Source of the DNA: Micromonospora eburnea
Lineage (GTDB): Bacteria > Actinomycetota > Actinomycetes > Mycobacteriales > Micromonosporaceae
Length of the DNA: 64,000 nucleotides
Direction of reading: 5' to 3'
Assembly (NCBI RefSeq): GCF_900090225.1
Contig: NZ_FMHY01000002.1
Coordinates: 1,984,001-2,048,000 of the forward strand
The position numbers and the translations under genes were made by a program. Each line of letters opens with the position of its first letter. Within the stretch, counting starts at the first letter, position 1. Below are positions 17,317 to 24,553 of the stretch, in pieces. A model generated the notes under the pieces. It was not told the DNA's origin. It saw only the letters and a program-made list of their open reading frames with translations, and searched no databases.

Positions 17317-17430
17317 ACCATGTACAACGACCGACCACCCGGCGTCATTCCCGGGATCGGCCCACCCGCCGAAGCGGGCGGCCCGGGGCCTGGGGGCTCC
17401 TCGGTCGTGCAGCCATGTACAACGACCCCC
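17317..17430. repeat. Pair of CCATGTACAACGAC direct repeats
   Basis: The 14-mer CCATGTACAACGAC occurs at 17318-17331 and 17413-17426, 95 bases apart. Each copy is followed by loosely similar sequence (CC-GACCA-CCGG). Between the copies is a strong short hairpin (GCCCACCCGCC / GGCGGCC-like). It borders the larger hairpin array and may belong to the same element. No coding sense. Confidence 0.55.
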
Positions 17431-17522
17431 GCCCGTCGACCATTCCGGCCGCAGGATGCCGCCCCTCACCCCCGAACCGGACATCCGGCGCGAAACGCGA
17501 CACCGGGTGATCGCGAAACTCC

Positions 17523-17888
17523 GTGATCCACTCCATGTGCCGCAAACGGTGGTCACCGGCCCCGCCGAGACCACCACATACCGCACACGGAGTCGACCAA
17601 GGCCCCCGCCGAGCGCCCGGCAGGCAGGCACGGAAGAGCTCCAGCCACGACCACACCCAAGGCGACCCACTCCATGTGCCGCACACGGCGGTCAGCCGCC
17701 CCGTCGAGACCACGACATACCGCACACGGAGTCGACCAAGGCCCGCCGAGGCCCGGACGGGCAGGCACGGAGAAGTGCCAGCCACACCCGAAGACAACCG
17801 GACCAGGGTGATCCACTCCATGTGCCGCAAACAGCGGTCACCGGCCCGCTGAGACCATCGCATGCCGTACGTGGAGTCGATCAAGGCG
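17523..17888. repeat. Tandem array of three hairpin-forming repeats
   Basis: Three imperfect copies of a unit of about 140 bases, with cores at 17523-17604, 17662-17743 and 17809-17888 (periods 139 and 146). Each core starts with CCACTCCATGTGCCGCA and ends with GGAGTCGA-CAAGG. Within a core the two ends are inverted repeats of about 30 bases with roughly three quarters matched, around a GC-rich loop, so each can fold into a long hairpin. The spacers are also alike (GGCAGGCACGGA, CCAGCCAC), so the unit was duplicated as a whole. Reading frames through it are open only by composition. It fills the gap between a secreted lysozyme-like gene and an efflux operon. Confidence 0.8.
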
Positions 17889-17915
17889 CGCCCGGTGCGT
17901 GACCTGGCGCACAAA

Positions 17916-17987
17916 CGATACGAACCGGTTCCGTATCGAATCTAGCTCGCCTACGCTCAGGCGTCGTTACGAGTCTGCCCCGTATCG
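17916..17987 (+). promoter_or_regulatory. Putative TetR operator of the efflux operon
   Basis: The near-palindrome CGATACG-AACCGGTTC-CGTATCG (17916-17938) is followed by a further CGTATCG half-site at 17981-17987. It lies 86-108 bases before the MFS start, the expected place for the operator of the TetR protein encoded just after the transporter. A GGGGGGAGAA ribosome-binding site is at 18008-18016. Binding is inferred from position and symmetry. Confidence 0.6.
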
Positions 17988-18023
17988 TATTTCGACGCGG
18001 GTGAACCGGGGGGAGAACCAGAC

Positions 18024-19589
18024 ATGGAACCGCACCAGAACACCGGACACCCGAGGAGGTGGGCGATCCTGGGGGTGTTGGTGATCAGCCTCCTCGTGGT
18101 CGTCCTCGACAACACCATCCTCAACGTCGCGCTGCGTACCCTCGCCGACCCGGTGCACGGGCTCGGCGCCAGCCAGGGCGAGCTGGAGTGGGCGATCAAC
18201 TCGTACACGCTGGTCTTCGCCGGCCTGCTCTTCACCTTCGGTGTCCTGGGTGACCGCCTCGGGCGCCGGCGCTTCCTGCTTATCGGCCTGGCCCTGTTCG
18301 GACTGGCGTCGTTGGTCTCGGCGTACGCCCAGGACCCGGCGCAGCTGATCGCGGCCCGCGCGCTGATGGGCGTCGGTGGTGCGGCCATCATGCCGGTGAC
18401 CCTGTCGATCATCTCCAACGTCTTCGATCCCCGTGAGCGGGCCCGGGCGATCGGCGTCTGGGCCGGTGCGGTCGGCCTCGCCGTGGCGATCGGCCCGGTC
18501 CTCGGCGGCGTCCTGCTGGAGCACTACTGGTGGGGCTCGGTCTTCCTGATCAACGTGCCGGTGGTGGCGCTCGGCCTGGTGCTGGTCGCCACGCTGGTGC
18601 CGGAGTCCCGCGACCCGAACCCCGGCCGGGTGGACCTGCCGGGCGTGCTGCTGTCCGTGGTCGGCCTGGTCGCCCTCACCTACGGCATCATCGACGGCGG
18701 CGAGCACGGCTTCGGCCGGCCGCAGGTCTGGGCCGCCATCGTCGGCGGGCTCGCGGTGCTGGCCTGGTTCATCATCCACGAGCTGCGCAGCGACCACCCG
18801 TCGCTGGACGTCCGGCTGTTCCGGGTGCCCCGGTTCGCCGCTCCGGTGGCGATGGTCGGGCTGGTCTTCTTCGCCGCGATGGGCGTGATGTTCTTCGGCG
18901 CGTTCTACCTCCAGCTGGTCCGTGGCTACAGCCCGCTGGAGAGCGGCCTGCTCTTCCTGCCGTTCGCGGTCGCCCAGCTGATCTTCGCCCCGCGCAGCGC
19001 CGCCATGGTCCGCCGCTACGGCGGCCGGGCCGTCTCCACCGTCGGGCTGCTGCTCACGGCCGCCGCGCTCGGCGCGTTCGTCCTCGTCGACGCGGAGACG
19101 CCGATCTGGATCTTCTCGGCGCTGGGCTTCGTCCAGGGCGCCGGGATGGCGAACATCATGCCGCCGGCCACCGAGTCGATCATGTCGGCGCTGCCCCGGG
19201 AGAAGGCGGGGGTCGGTTCGGCGGTGAGCAACACCGTCCGCCAGGTGGCCGGCGCGCTCGGCGTGGCGGTACTCGGCTCGGTGCTCTCCGCGGTCTACCG
19301 GGACCACATCGCCACGGCGCTCGCCGGTCTGCCGGCCCCGGCCCGGGCGGCGGCCGAGGAGTCCATCTCCGGCGCGTACGCGGCGGCGGCCCAGCTCGGC
19401 CCGGCGGCGCCGAGGCTGATCGCGGCGGCCAACGACTCGTTCGTCTCGGCGATGCACTGGGCCGCGGCGGTCTCCGCGCTGGTGGCCGCGTTCGGCATCG
19501 TCATCGTGCTGCGCTGGATGCCGGGCCGTCCGGTGCCCGCGCAGGCCGACGTCCGAGCGACCGAACCGGAGCTGGCTGGGACGGCCTAG
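18024..19589 (+). CDS. DHA2-family MFS drug efflux transporter (EmrB/QacA-like)
   Basis: A 521-residue proton-driven exporter with about 14 membrane helices. Motif evidence: LVVVLDNTILNVALRTLADPVHGLGASQGELEWAINSYTLVFAGLLFTFGVLGDRLGRRR (helix 1 to motif A), ARALMGVGGAAIMPVTLSIISNVFDPRERARAIGVWAGAVGLAVAIGPVLGG (helices 4-5, motif C). It probably exports lipophilic cations or antibiotics; the substrate is unknown. It starts at ATG18024 with a good Shine-Dalgarno. A TetR gene follows after 11 bases, and a symmetrical operator-like site lies upstream, so it is likely TetR-repressed and substrate-induced. Confidence 0.93.
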   Translation: MEPHQNTGHPRRWAILGVLVISLLVVVLDNTILNVALRTLADPVHGLGASQGELEWAINSYTLVFAGLLFTFGVLGDRLGRRRFLLIGLALFGLASLVSAYAQDPAQLIAARALMGVGGAAIMPVTLSIISNVFDPRERARAIGVWAGAVGLAVAIGPVLGGVLLEHYWWGSVFLINVPVVALGLVLVATLVPESRDPNPGRVDLPGVLLSVVGLVALTYGIIDGGEHGFGRPQVWAAIVGGLAVLAWFIIHELRSDHPSLDVRLFRVPRFAAPVAMVGLVFFAAMGVMFFGAFYLQLVRGYSPLESGLLFLPFAVAQLIFAPRSAAMVRRYGGRAVSTVGLLLTAAALGAFVLVDAETPIWIFSALGFVQGAGMANIMPPATESIMSALPREKAGVGSAVSNTVRQVAGALGVAVLGSVLSAVYRDHIATALAGLPAPARAAAEESISGAYAAAAQLGPAAPRLIAAANDSFVSAMHWAAAVSALVAAFGIVIVLRWMPGRPVPAQADVRATEPELAGTA

Positions 19590-19600
19590 GCTCGGCGACA

Positions 19601-20209
19601 ATGTCTGACATGAGTTCCGCCGCCGGTGCTCCGCGGTCGCCCGGGCGACCGCGGAGCACCCGCGCGGACGAGGCGATCGTGCAGGCCACCCTCGACCTGC
19701 TCGCCGAGGGCAGCACGATCGAGGCGCTCTCCATCGAGGCGATCGCCGCCCGGGCCGGGGTGGGCAAGGCCACCATCTACCGCCGCTGGTCGGGCAAGGA
19801 CGCCCTGCTGCTGGACGCGCTGCGGACCCTCAAGGGCATCCCGCCCGAGCCGGCGGGCCACTCCGTGCGGGACGACCTGGTGCTCCTGGTCGGCGCGATC
19901 GGGCACAACGTCGACCCCCGGGCCGCGAAGATCATGCCCTGCCTGGTGCCCGAGGTGAACCGCAGCCCGGTCCACTACCAGCTCTACCAGAACATGGTCG
20001 AGCCGCGCCGGAAGCTCATGCGGCAGGTGCTCCAGCGCGGCGTACGCACCGGGGAACTCCGCGCCGACCTGGACATCGAGCTGGCGATGGCGCTGTTGAG
20101 CGGGCCGATGCTGATGCAGCGGATGCTGCGGTGGCAGCCGGAACTGGATGACCGGATGCTGCCGGAGCGGATTGTCGACGCCGTCCTGGACGGCATGCGC
20201 GTCCGCTGA
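19601..20209 (+). CDS. TetR/AcrR-family regulator of the efflux pump
   Basis: A 202-residue repressor. Helix-turn-helix near residues 35-65: TIEALSIEAIAARAGVGKATIYRRWSGKDALLLDAL. The C-terminal ligand/dimer domain is of the TetR_C_16/YjdC-like type (MPCLVPEVNRSPVHYQLYQNMVEPRRKLMRQVLQRGVRTGELRADLDIELAMALLSGPML). ATG19601 is used; a second in-frame ATG is at 19610. A TAGGCT hexamer overlaps the MFS stop codon eight bases before the start, so besides readthrough from the pump promoter it may have its own leaderless promoter. Expected to bind 17916-17938. Confidence 0.92.
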   Translation: MSDMSSAAGAPRSPGRPRSTRADEAIVQATLDLLAEGSTIEALSIEAIAARAGVGKATIYRRWSGKDALLLDALRTLKGIPPEPAGHSVRDDLVLLVGAIGHNVDPRAAKIMPCLVPEVNRSPVHYQLYQNMVEPRRKLMRQVLQRGVRTGELRADLDIELAMALLSGPMLMQRMLRWQPELDDRMLPERIVDAVLDGMRVR

Positions 20210-20281
20210 CCGTCACCCGGCCCGGCCCGGCCCGGTCGGCCGCCCTGCTTGACCGCGGCGGCAGGACCGTGCCGGCGAGGC

Positions 20282-22201
20282 TCAGCCGGCCGGTGTACGC
20301 AGCCGGTGCAGCCGCAGCGCCAACTGCACCTCCAGTGCCCGCTCCGGCTTCTGCCAGTCCGCGCCGAGCAGCTGCCCGACCCGCTCCAGCCGCTGGGTCA
20401 CCGTGTTGACGTGCACGTGCAGCAGCTCGGCCGCCCGGGCCAGGCTGCCGCCCATCCCGAAGTACGCCTCCAGCGTCTTCACCAGCGCGGTGCCCCGCCG
20501 GGCGTCGTAGTCCACCACCGGCCCCACCGTCGCGGTGAGGAAGCGGGCCACGTCCCGGTCGCCCGAGTCGCCGACCCCGCCCAGCAGCAGCCCGACGAAG
20601 CCCAGCTCGGCGGTGCTCGCGCCCTGCCCGGCGCGGCCCAGCGCGCCCAGCGCGGTCAGGCAGCGTTCCGCCTCGGCGAACGCGGTGGCCAGCGACGCCG
20701 GGCCGGTCGACGGCCCGCTCGCCCCCGCGGTCACCGGCCGGCCGGTGACCCGGGACAGGTCGCGGGCCACCGCGCGCGCCGCCCCGCCGGCGTCCCTGCC
20801 GGGCAGCATCAGCACCACCCGGCCGTCCCGCGCCGCGGCCAGGCCGCCCCGGGTCGAGGCGTACGTGGTGGCCCAGGAGAGCACCCGCTGCCGGGCCGAG
20901 CCGGTCGCGGCGAACGCGTCGTCGCCGACGGCCACCAGCACGTGCGGGGCGTCCAGGTCTACCCCGAGCCGGCGGGCCCGGCTGCGCAGCGCGTCGGTGT
21001 CCCGTAGCGGCCGGGCGATCAGGTCGTCCAGCAGTTCGCCGCGGACCCGTCCCTCCGCCTCGGCCACCGTCCGCCGGAACAGCAGCAGCAGCGCGGTCAC
21101 CAGCGCGGCCCGTTCCAGGATCCGCTGGTCGGCGTCGACCAGCTCGCCATCCGGGCGCAGCACCAGCGCGCCGAGGTTCTCCGCGCCGGCCACCACCGCG
21201 GCGTACCAGAGCGGGCCCCGGCGGACGCTGCGCCCCTCGGTACGGGACGCGGCCACCGCCTCCACCAGGTCGGCCCGGTCCGGCTCCTCGATCTCGCCCA
21301 CCCGGGCCAACCGTCGTCCCTCGGCGTCCAATGCCAGCAGCGCCCCACCGAGCACGTCGGTGACGGCCGCCGCCACGTCTTCCATCCCGCCGCCGCGTAC
21401 CACGAGGGCGGTCATCCGGTCGTGGGCGGCGGCGGCGCGCTCCACCGAGCTGCTGTGCGCCCGGATCGTGCTGTTCGCCGCGGACAGCTCCGCCAGCGCC
21501 GAGCGGGTCTCCGCGAGTAGCCGGGCGGTGTCGATCGCCACCGCCGCGTGCGCCGCGAGGGAGACCAGCAGCGACACCTCCTCCCGGGCGAACGGTCGGG
21601 CCGACCGGTTGGCCGCGTACAGCACGCCGATCACGCTGGACCCGAGCCGCAGCGGTACGCCGAGGATGGCCACCAGGCCCTCCTCGCCGACCCCGCCGTC
21701 AATCTCGTTGGTGTGCCGGAAGCGGGCGTCCTCCTGGTAGTTCGAGGTGACGTACGGGGTGCCGGTCTGGGCCACCAGCCCGCCCAGGCCGTCGCCCATC
21801 TCCAGCCGCAGCCGTTGGAACCGGGCCGAGATCGAGCCGTCGGTGACCCGCATGTAGGTGTCACCGCGCTCGTCGTCGTTGAGCGTCATGTACGCCACGT
21901 CGGTCCCGAGCAGGATTCGGGCCCGGTGCACGATCGCCCGGAGCACGTCGTCCAGGTCGCGCAGCCCGGCCAGGTCGCTGGCCGTGTCGTACAGGCCGGA
22001 CAGCTCGGTCTCCCGGCGGCGTCGGCGTTCCAGCAGCGCGCGGACCCGCAGCGCCACCACCTTCGCCTGCTCCAGCTCGGCCAGCCGCTCGGCCGGCAGG
22101 CCGGCTGCCCGGGCGGCGACCAGCGGCCCTTCGAACTCGACCGCGGCGGCCTCCCGGGCCAGCAGTTCCAGGAACTCGACCGGCGATGACATGACCGACA
22201 T
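20282..22201 (-). CDS. PucR-type transcriptional regulator with GAF domain
   Basis: About 639 residues. A helical N-terminus is followed by a GAF sensor domain (about residues 80-225: ARILLGTDVAYMTLNDDERGDTYMRVTDGSISARFQRLRLEMGDGLGGLVAQTGTPYVTSNYQED), a GGDEF-like/CdaR middle region, and the PucR C-terminal helix-turn-helix (LVKTLEAYFGMGGSLARAAELLHVHVNTVTQRLERVGQLLG). Such proteins activate catabolic genes on sensing a small molecule. The start is ATG22201 or 22192. It begins 14 bases after the stop of the 3-hydroxybutyrate dehydrogenase gene on the same strand, so regulation of that pathway is likely (inference). Confidence 0.9.
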   Translation of the reverse strand: MSVMSSPVEFLELLAREAAAVEFEGPLVAARAAGLPAERLAELEQAKVVALRVRALLERRRRRETELSGLYDTASDLAGLRDLDDVLRAIVHRARILLGTDVAYMTLNDDERGDTYMRVTDGSISARFQRLRLEMGDGLGGLVAQTGTPYVTSNYQEDARFRHTNEIDGGVGEEGLVAILGVPLRLGSSVIGVLYAANRSARPFAREEVSLLVSLAAHAAVAIDTARLLAETRSALAELSAANSTIRAHSSSVERAAAAHDRMTALVVRGGGMEDVAAAVTDVLGGALLALDAEGRRLARVGEIEEPDRADLVEAVAASRTEGRSVRRGPLWYAAVVAGAENLGALVLRPDGELVDADQRILERAALVTALLLLFRRTVAEAEGRVRGELLDDLIARPLRDTDALRSRARRLGVDLDAPHVLVAVGDDAFAATGSARQRVLSWATTYASTRGGLAAARDGRVVLMLPGRDAGGAARAVARDLSRVTGRPVTAGASGPSTGPASLATAFAEAERCLTALGALGRAGQGASTAELGFVGLLLGGVGDSGDRDVARFLTATVGPVVDYDARRGTALVKTLEAYFGMGGSLARAAELLHVHVNTVTQRLERVGQLLGADWQKPERALEVQLALRLHRLRTPAG

Positions 22202-22215
22202 TGTGCGCGCGGCCA

Positions 22216-22998
22216 CTAGTTGGCCGTCCAGCCCCCGTCGAGGGCGATCGAGGCGCCGGTGATGAACGCGGCCGGCGGCGAACAGAGGTACGCGACCAGC
22301 TCCGCCACCTCCTCCGGTTCGATCAGCCGCTTGATCGCCGCCCGGGCCAGCATGATCTTCTCGACCACCTCGTCCTCGCCGATGCCGTGGGTGGCCGCCT
22401 GGTCGGCGATCTGGCTCTCCACCAGTGCCGTCCGCACGTACGCGGGGTTGATGCAGTTGGCGGTCACCCCGTGCGCGGCGCCCTCCAGCGCCACCACCTT
22501 CGACAGCCCCTCCAGGGCGTGCTTGGCCGACACGTACGCCGCCTTGTAGGGCGAGGCCCGCAGCCCGTGCACCGAGGAGATGTTGACGATCCGGCCCCAG
22601 CCCTGCGCGTACATGTGCGGCAGGGCCCGTCGGATCAGCAGGAAGGGCGCCTCCACCATCACCCGGTGCAGGTATTCGAAGCGCTCGGTGGAGAACTCCT
22701 GCACCGGCGCGACGTGCTGCAGCCCGGCGTTGTTGACCACGATGTCGACGGTCGCGTCGAGTCGGTCCACCGCCGCCGCGTCGGCCAGGTCGATGCCCAC
22801 GGACCGGCCGCCCGCCTCGGCGGCCACCGCCTCGGCCGCCGCCACGTTGCGGTCGACCACCAGCACCGTCGCGCCGGCCGCCGCCAGGCGCAGGGCACAG
22901 GCCCGTCCGATGCCGCTGCCACCACCGGTCACCAGGGCGCTACGACCGGACAGGTCTACGCGTACGACGTGGGGGACCGCCACGGGTTCTGCCGTCAT
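22216..22998 (-). CDS. bdhA: D-3-hydroxybutyrate dehydrogenase (SDR family)
   Basis: Oxidises 3-hydroxybutyrate to acetoacetate with NAD+, in ketone-body/PHB use. The 260-residue short-chain dehydrogenase has the cofactor motif TGGGSGIGRACALRL, NNAGLQHVAPVQEF, catalytic Ser in NISSVHG and the Tyr/Lys pair in KAAYVSAKHALEGLSK. The stretch NPAYVRTALVESQIADQAATHGIGEDEVVEKIMLARAAIKRLIEPEEVAELVAYLCS closely follows characterised BdhA enzymes and separates it from generic reductases. ATG22998 (MTAEPVAVPHVVRVDLSGRSALVTGG) fits the family start. It is first in a unit with the PucR regulator. Confidence 0.9.
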   Translation of the reverse strand: MTAEPVAVPHVVRVDLSGRSALVTGGGSGIGRACALRLAAAGATVLVVDRNVAAAEAVAAEAGGRSVGIDLADAAAVDRLDATVDIVVNNAGLQHVAPVQEFSTERFEYLHRVMVEAPFLLIRRALPHMYAQGWGRIVNISSVHGLRASPYKAAYVSAKHALEGLSKVVALEGAAHGVTANCINPAYVRTALVESQIADQAATHGIGEDEVVEKIMLARAAIKRLIEPEEVAELVAYLCSPPAAFITGASIALDGGWTAN

Positions 22999-23317
22999 GG
23001 CGCATGAAGTTACGAGCTGTGTGGCCGGGCGCACATGGCGTGCGGACACATACTCGGCCCATGGGATGTGTGGGCGAGCTCCGGAGGTTGACGGGGTCGC
23101 CCGGCTGGCTCCCCAGCAGTGTCAGAGGCGCCTGGCAGAGTGACCGGCGGCAGACACCAGAGGGCAGCGGGCGGTGGCGCGCGACGAAGGTGGGACGTGG
23201 CGATGACCGGAGCGGGCATCGCACGCCCAGCCCCGGGCGTGTCCCGGCCGGCGGTCGTCCGGCGGCATCGGTAGGGTGTCGAACACACGTACTGCTGGTG
23301 GTCGGGGAGGAGGCGGC
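22999..23317. promoter_or_regulatory. Divergent promoter region between bdhA and ruvC
   Basis: This 319-base spacer has no gene I can support. On the bdhA side it is rich in TGTG/CACA words (TGTGTGG, CACATGG, GGACACATAC, GATGTGTGG within 23020-23075), which could be binding sites for the PucR protein. On the ruvC side a TAGGGT hexamer at about 23272-23277 lies some 40 bases before the ruvC start and is the likely -10 element. Confidence 0.4.
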
Positions 23318-23845
23318 GTGCGCGTGCTGGGCGTCGACCCGGGGCTGACCCGGTGCGGGGTCGGCGTGGTCGAGGGCGTGCCGGGGCGGCCCTGCACGCT
23401 GATCGCCTACTACGTCGTCCACACCGACCCGGACGACGAGCTGCCGCTGCGCCTGCTGCACCTGGACCGCTCCCTCACCGACCTGGTGGCCGAGCACCGG
23501 CCGGACGCGGTGGCCGTGGAGCGGGTGTTCAGCCAGCACAATGTCCGCACGGTGATGGGCACCGCCCAGGCCAGCGGGATCGCCGTGCTCGCCGGTGCCC
23601 GGGCCGGGCTGCCGGTGCAGACGTACACCCCTAGCGAGGTCAAGGCGGCGGTGACCGGATCGGGTCAGGCCGACAAGGCACAGATGACCATGATGGTCAC
23701 CCGGCTGCTGCGGCTGCCCGAGCCGCCCCGGCCCGCCGACGCGGCCGACGCCCTGGCCCTGGCGATCTGCCACGTCTGGCGCGGCGGCACCCGGTCCAAG
23801 CTGGCCGCCGCGGCCGAGCGGGTACGACGAGGAGGAACGCGATGA
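23318..23845 (+). CDS. ruvC: Holliday-junction resolvase RuvC
   Basis: A 175-residue endonuclease that cuts Holliday junctions made by recombination and remodelled by RuvAB. The acidic catalytic residues are visible: Asp7 in [20 protein letters not shown], Glu in [25 protein letters not shown], and the pair in [19 protein letters not shown]23318 is preferred over earlier in-frame starts: GGGGAGGAGG sits 5-14 bases upstream and the family begins with this strand. It overlaps ruvA by four bases, giving the classical ruvCAB order. Confidence 0.97.
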   Translation: MRVLGVDPGLTRCGVGVVEGVPGRPCTLIAYYVVHTDPDDELPLRLLHLDRSLTDLVAEHRPDAVAVERVFSQHNVRTVMGTAQASGIAVLAGARAGLPVQTYTPSEVKAAVTGSGQADKAQMTMMVTRLLRLPEPPRPADAADALALAICHVWRGGTRSKLAAAAERVRRGGTR

Positions 23846-24444
23846 TCGCCAGCGTGCGCGGCACGGTGACCGCGACCGGCCCGGACCACGCGGTGGTGGA
23901 GGTGGGCGGCATCGGCCTGGCGGTGCAGTGCGCCCCCGGCACCCTCGCCGAGCTGCGGGTCGGCCAGCCGGCCCGGCTCGCCACCAGCCTGGTCGTCCGG
24001 GAGGACTCGCTCACCCTCTACGGCTTCGCCGACGACGACGCCAAGCAGCTCTTCGAGCTGCTTCAGACCGCCAGCGGGGTGGGGCCCCGGCTGGCCCAGG
24101 CCGTGCTCGCCGTGCACACCCCCGACGCGGTGCGCAAGGCCATCGCCAACGCCGACACCGCCGCGCTGACCCGGGTGCCCGGGATCGGCAAGAAGGGTGC
24201 CGAGCGGCTCGTTCTCGAACTGCGCGATCGGATCGGCCCGGTGCCGGTCGGCCCGGACGGTGCCGCCGGGGTCACCGCGGGCGCCTGGCCGGAGCAGGTG
24301 CGTCAGGCGCTGGTCGGGCTCGGCTGGACGGCCGCCCAGGCCGAGCAGGCGGTCGCCGCGGTCGCCGAGACCGTCGACGGGGCGACCCCGCCGGTGCCGG
24401 TCCTGCTCAAGCAGGCCATCCGCCTCCTGGGCCGGTCCCGTTGA
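23842..24444 (+). CDS. ruvA: Holliday-junction branch-migration protein RuvA
   Basis: A 200-residue junction-binding protein that loads the RuvB motor onto the four-way junction. OB-fold N-terminus ([38 protein letters not shown]), then helix-hairpin-helix motifs ([44 protein letters not shown]), a flexible linker, and the C-terminal RuvB-binding domain ([27 protein letters not shown]). The start overlaps the ruvC stop and has GGAGGA upstream. ruvB begins 109 bases later. Confidence 0.97.
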   Translation: MIASVRGTVTATGPDHAVVEVGGIGLAVQCAPGTLAELRVGQPARLATSLVVREDSLTLYGFADDDAKQLFELLQTASGVGPRLAQAVLAVHTPDAVRKAIANADTAALTRVPGIGKKGAERLVLELRDRIGPVPVGPDGAAGVTAGAWPEQVRQALVGLGWTAAQAEQAVAAVAETVDGATPPVPVLLKQAIRLLGRSR

Positions 24445-24553
24445 TGGGTGCGAGGACGCGTGTTGCGGGGCGGCTCGCCGGGGACGCGGCCGAGCCGGAA
24501 TACGCGCTTGAGCCGGGTTTGCGAGCCCCGCAGCGGAAAATGAGGATCAGTTC

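Noticed and set aside
17159..17330. c-di-AMP (ydaO) riboswitch in the leader of the lysozyme-like gene
   Set aside because: Such riboswitches often precede cell-wall hydrolase genes in actinobacteria, but I could not find the conserved core motifs; only a simple 8-bp hairpin is visible.
17523..17888. CRISPR-like array (repeats with spacers)
   Set aside because: Units are about 140 bases, imperfect, and the spacers are also related to each other. No cas genes are present.
17242..17914. Open reading frames on the minus strand across the repeat array
   Set aside because: They exist because repeats lack stop codons at this GC content; the translations repeat short basic, Cys/Trp-rich words and match no family.
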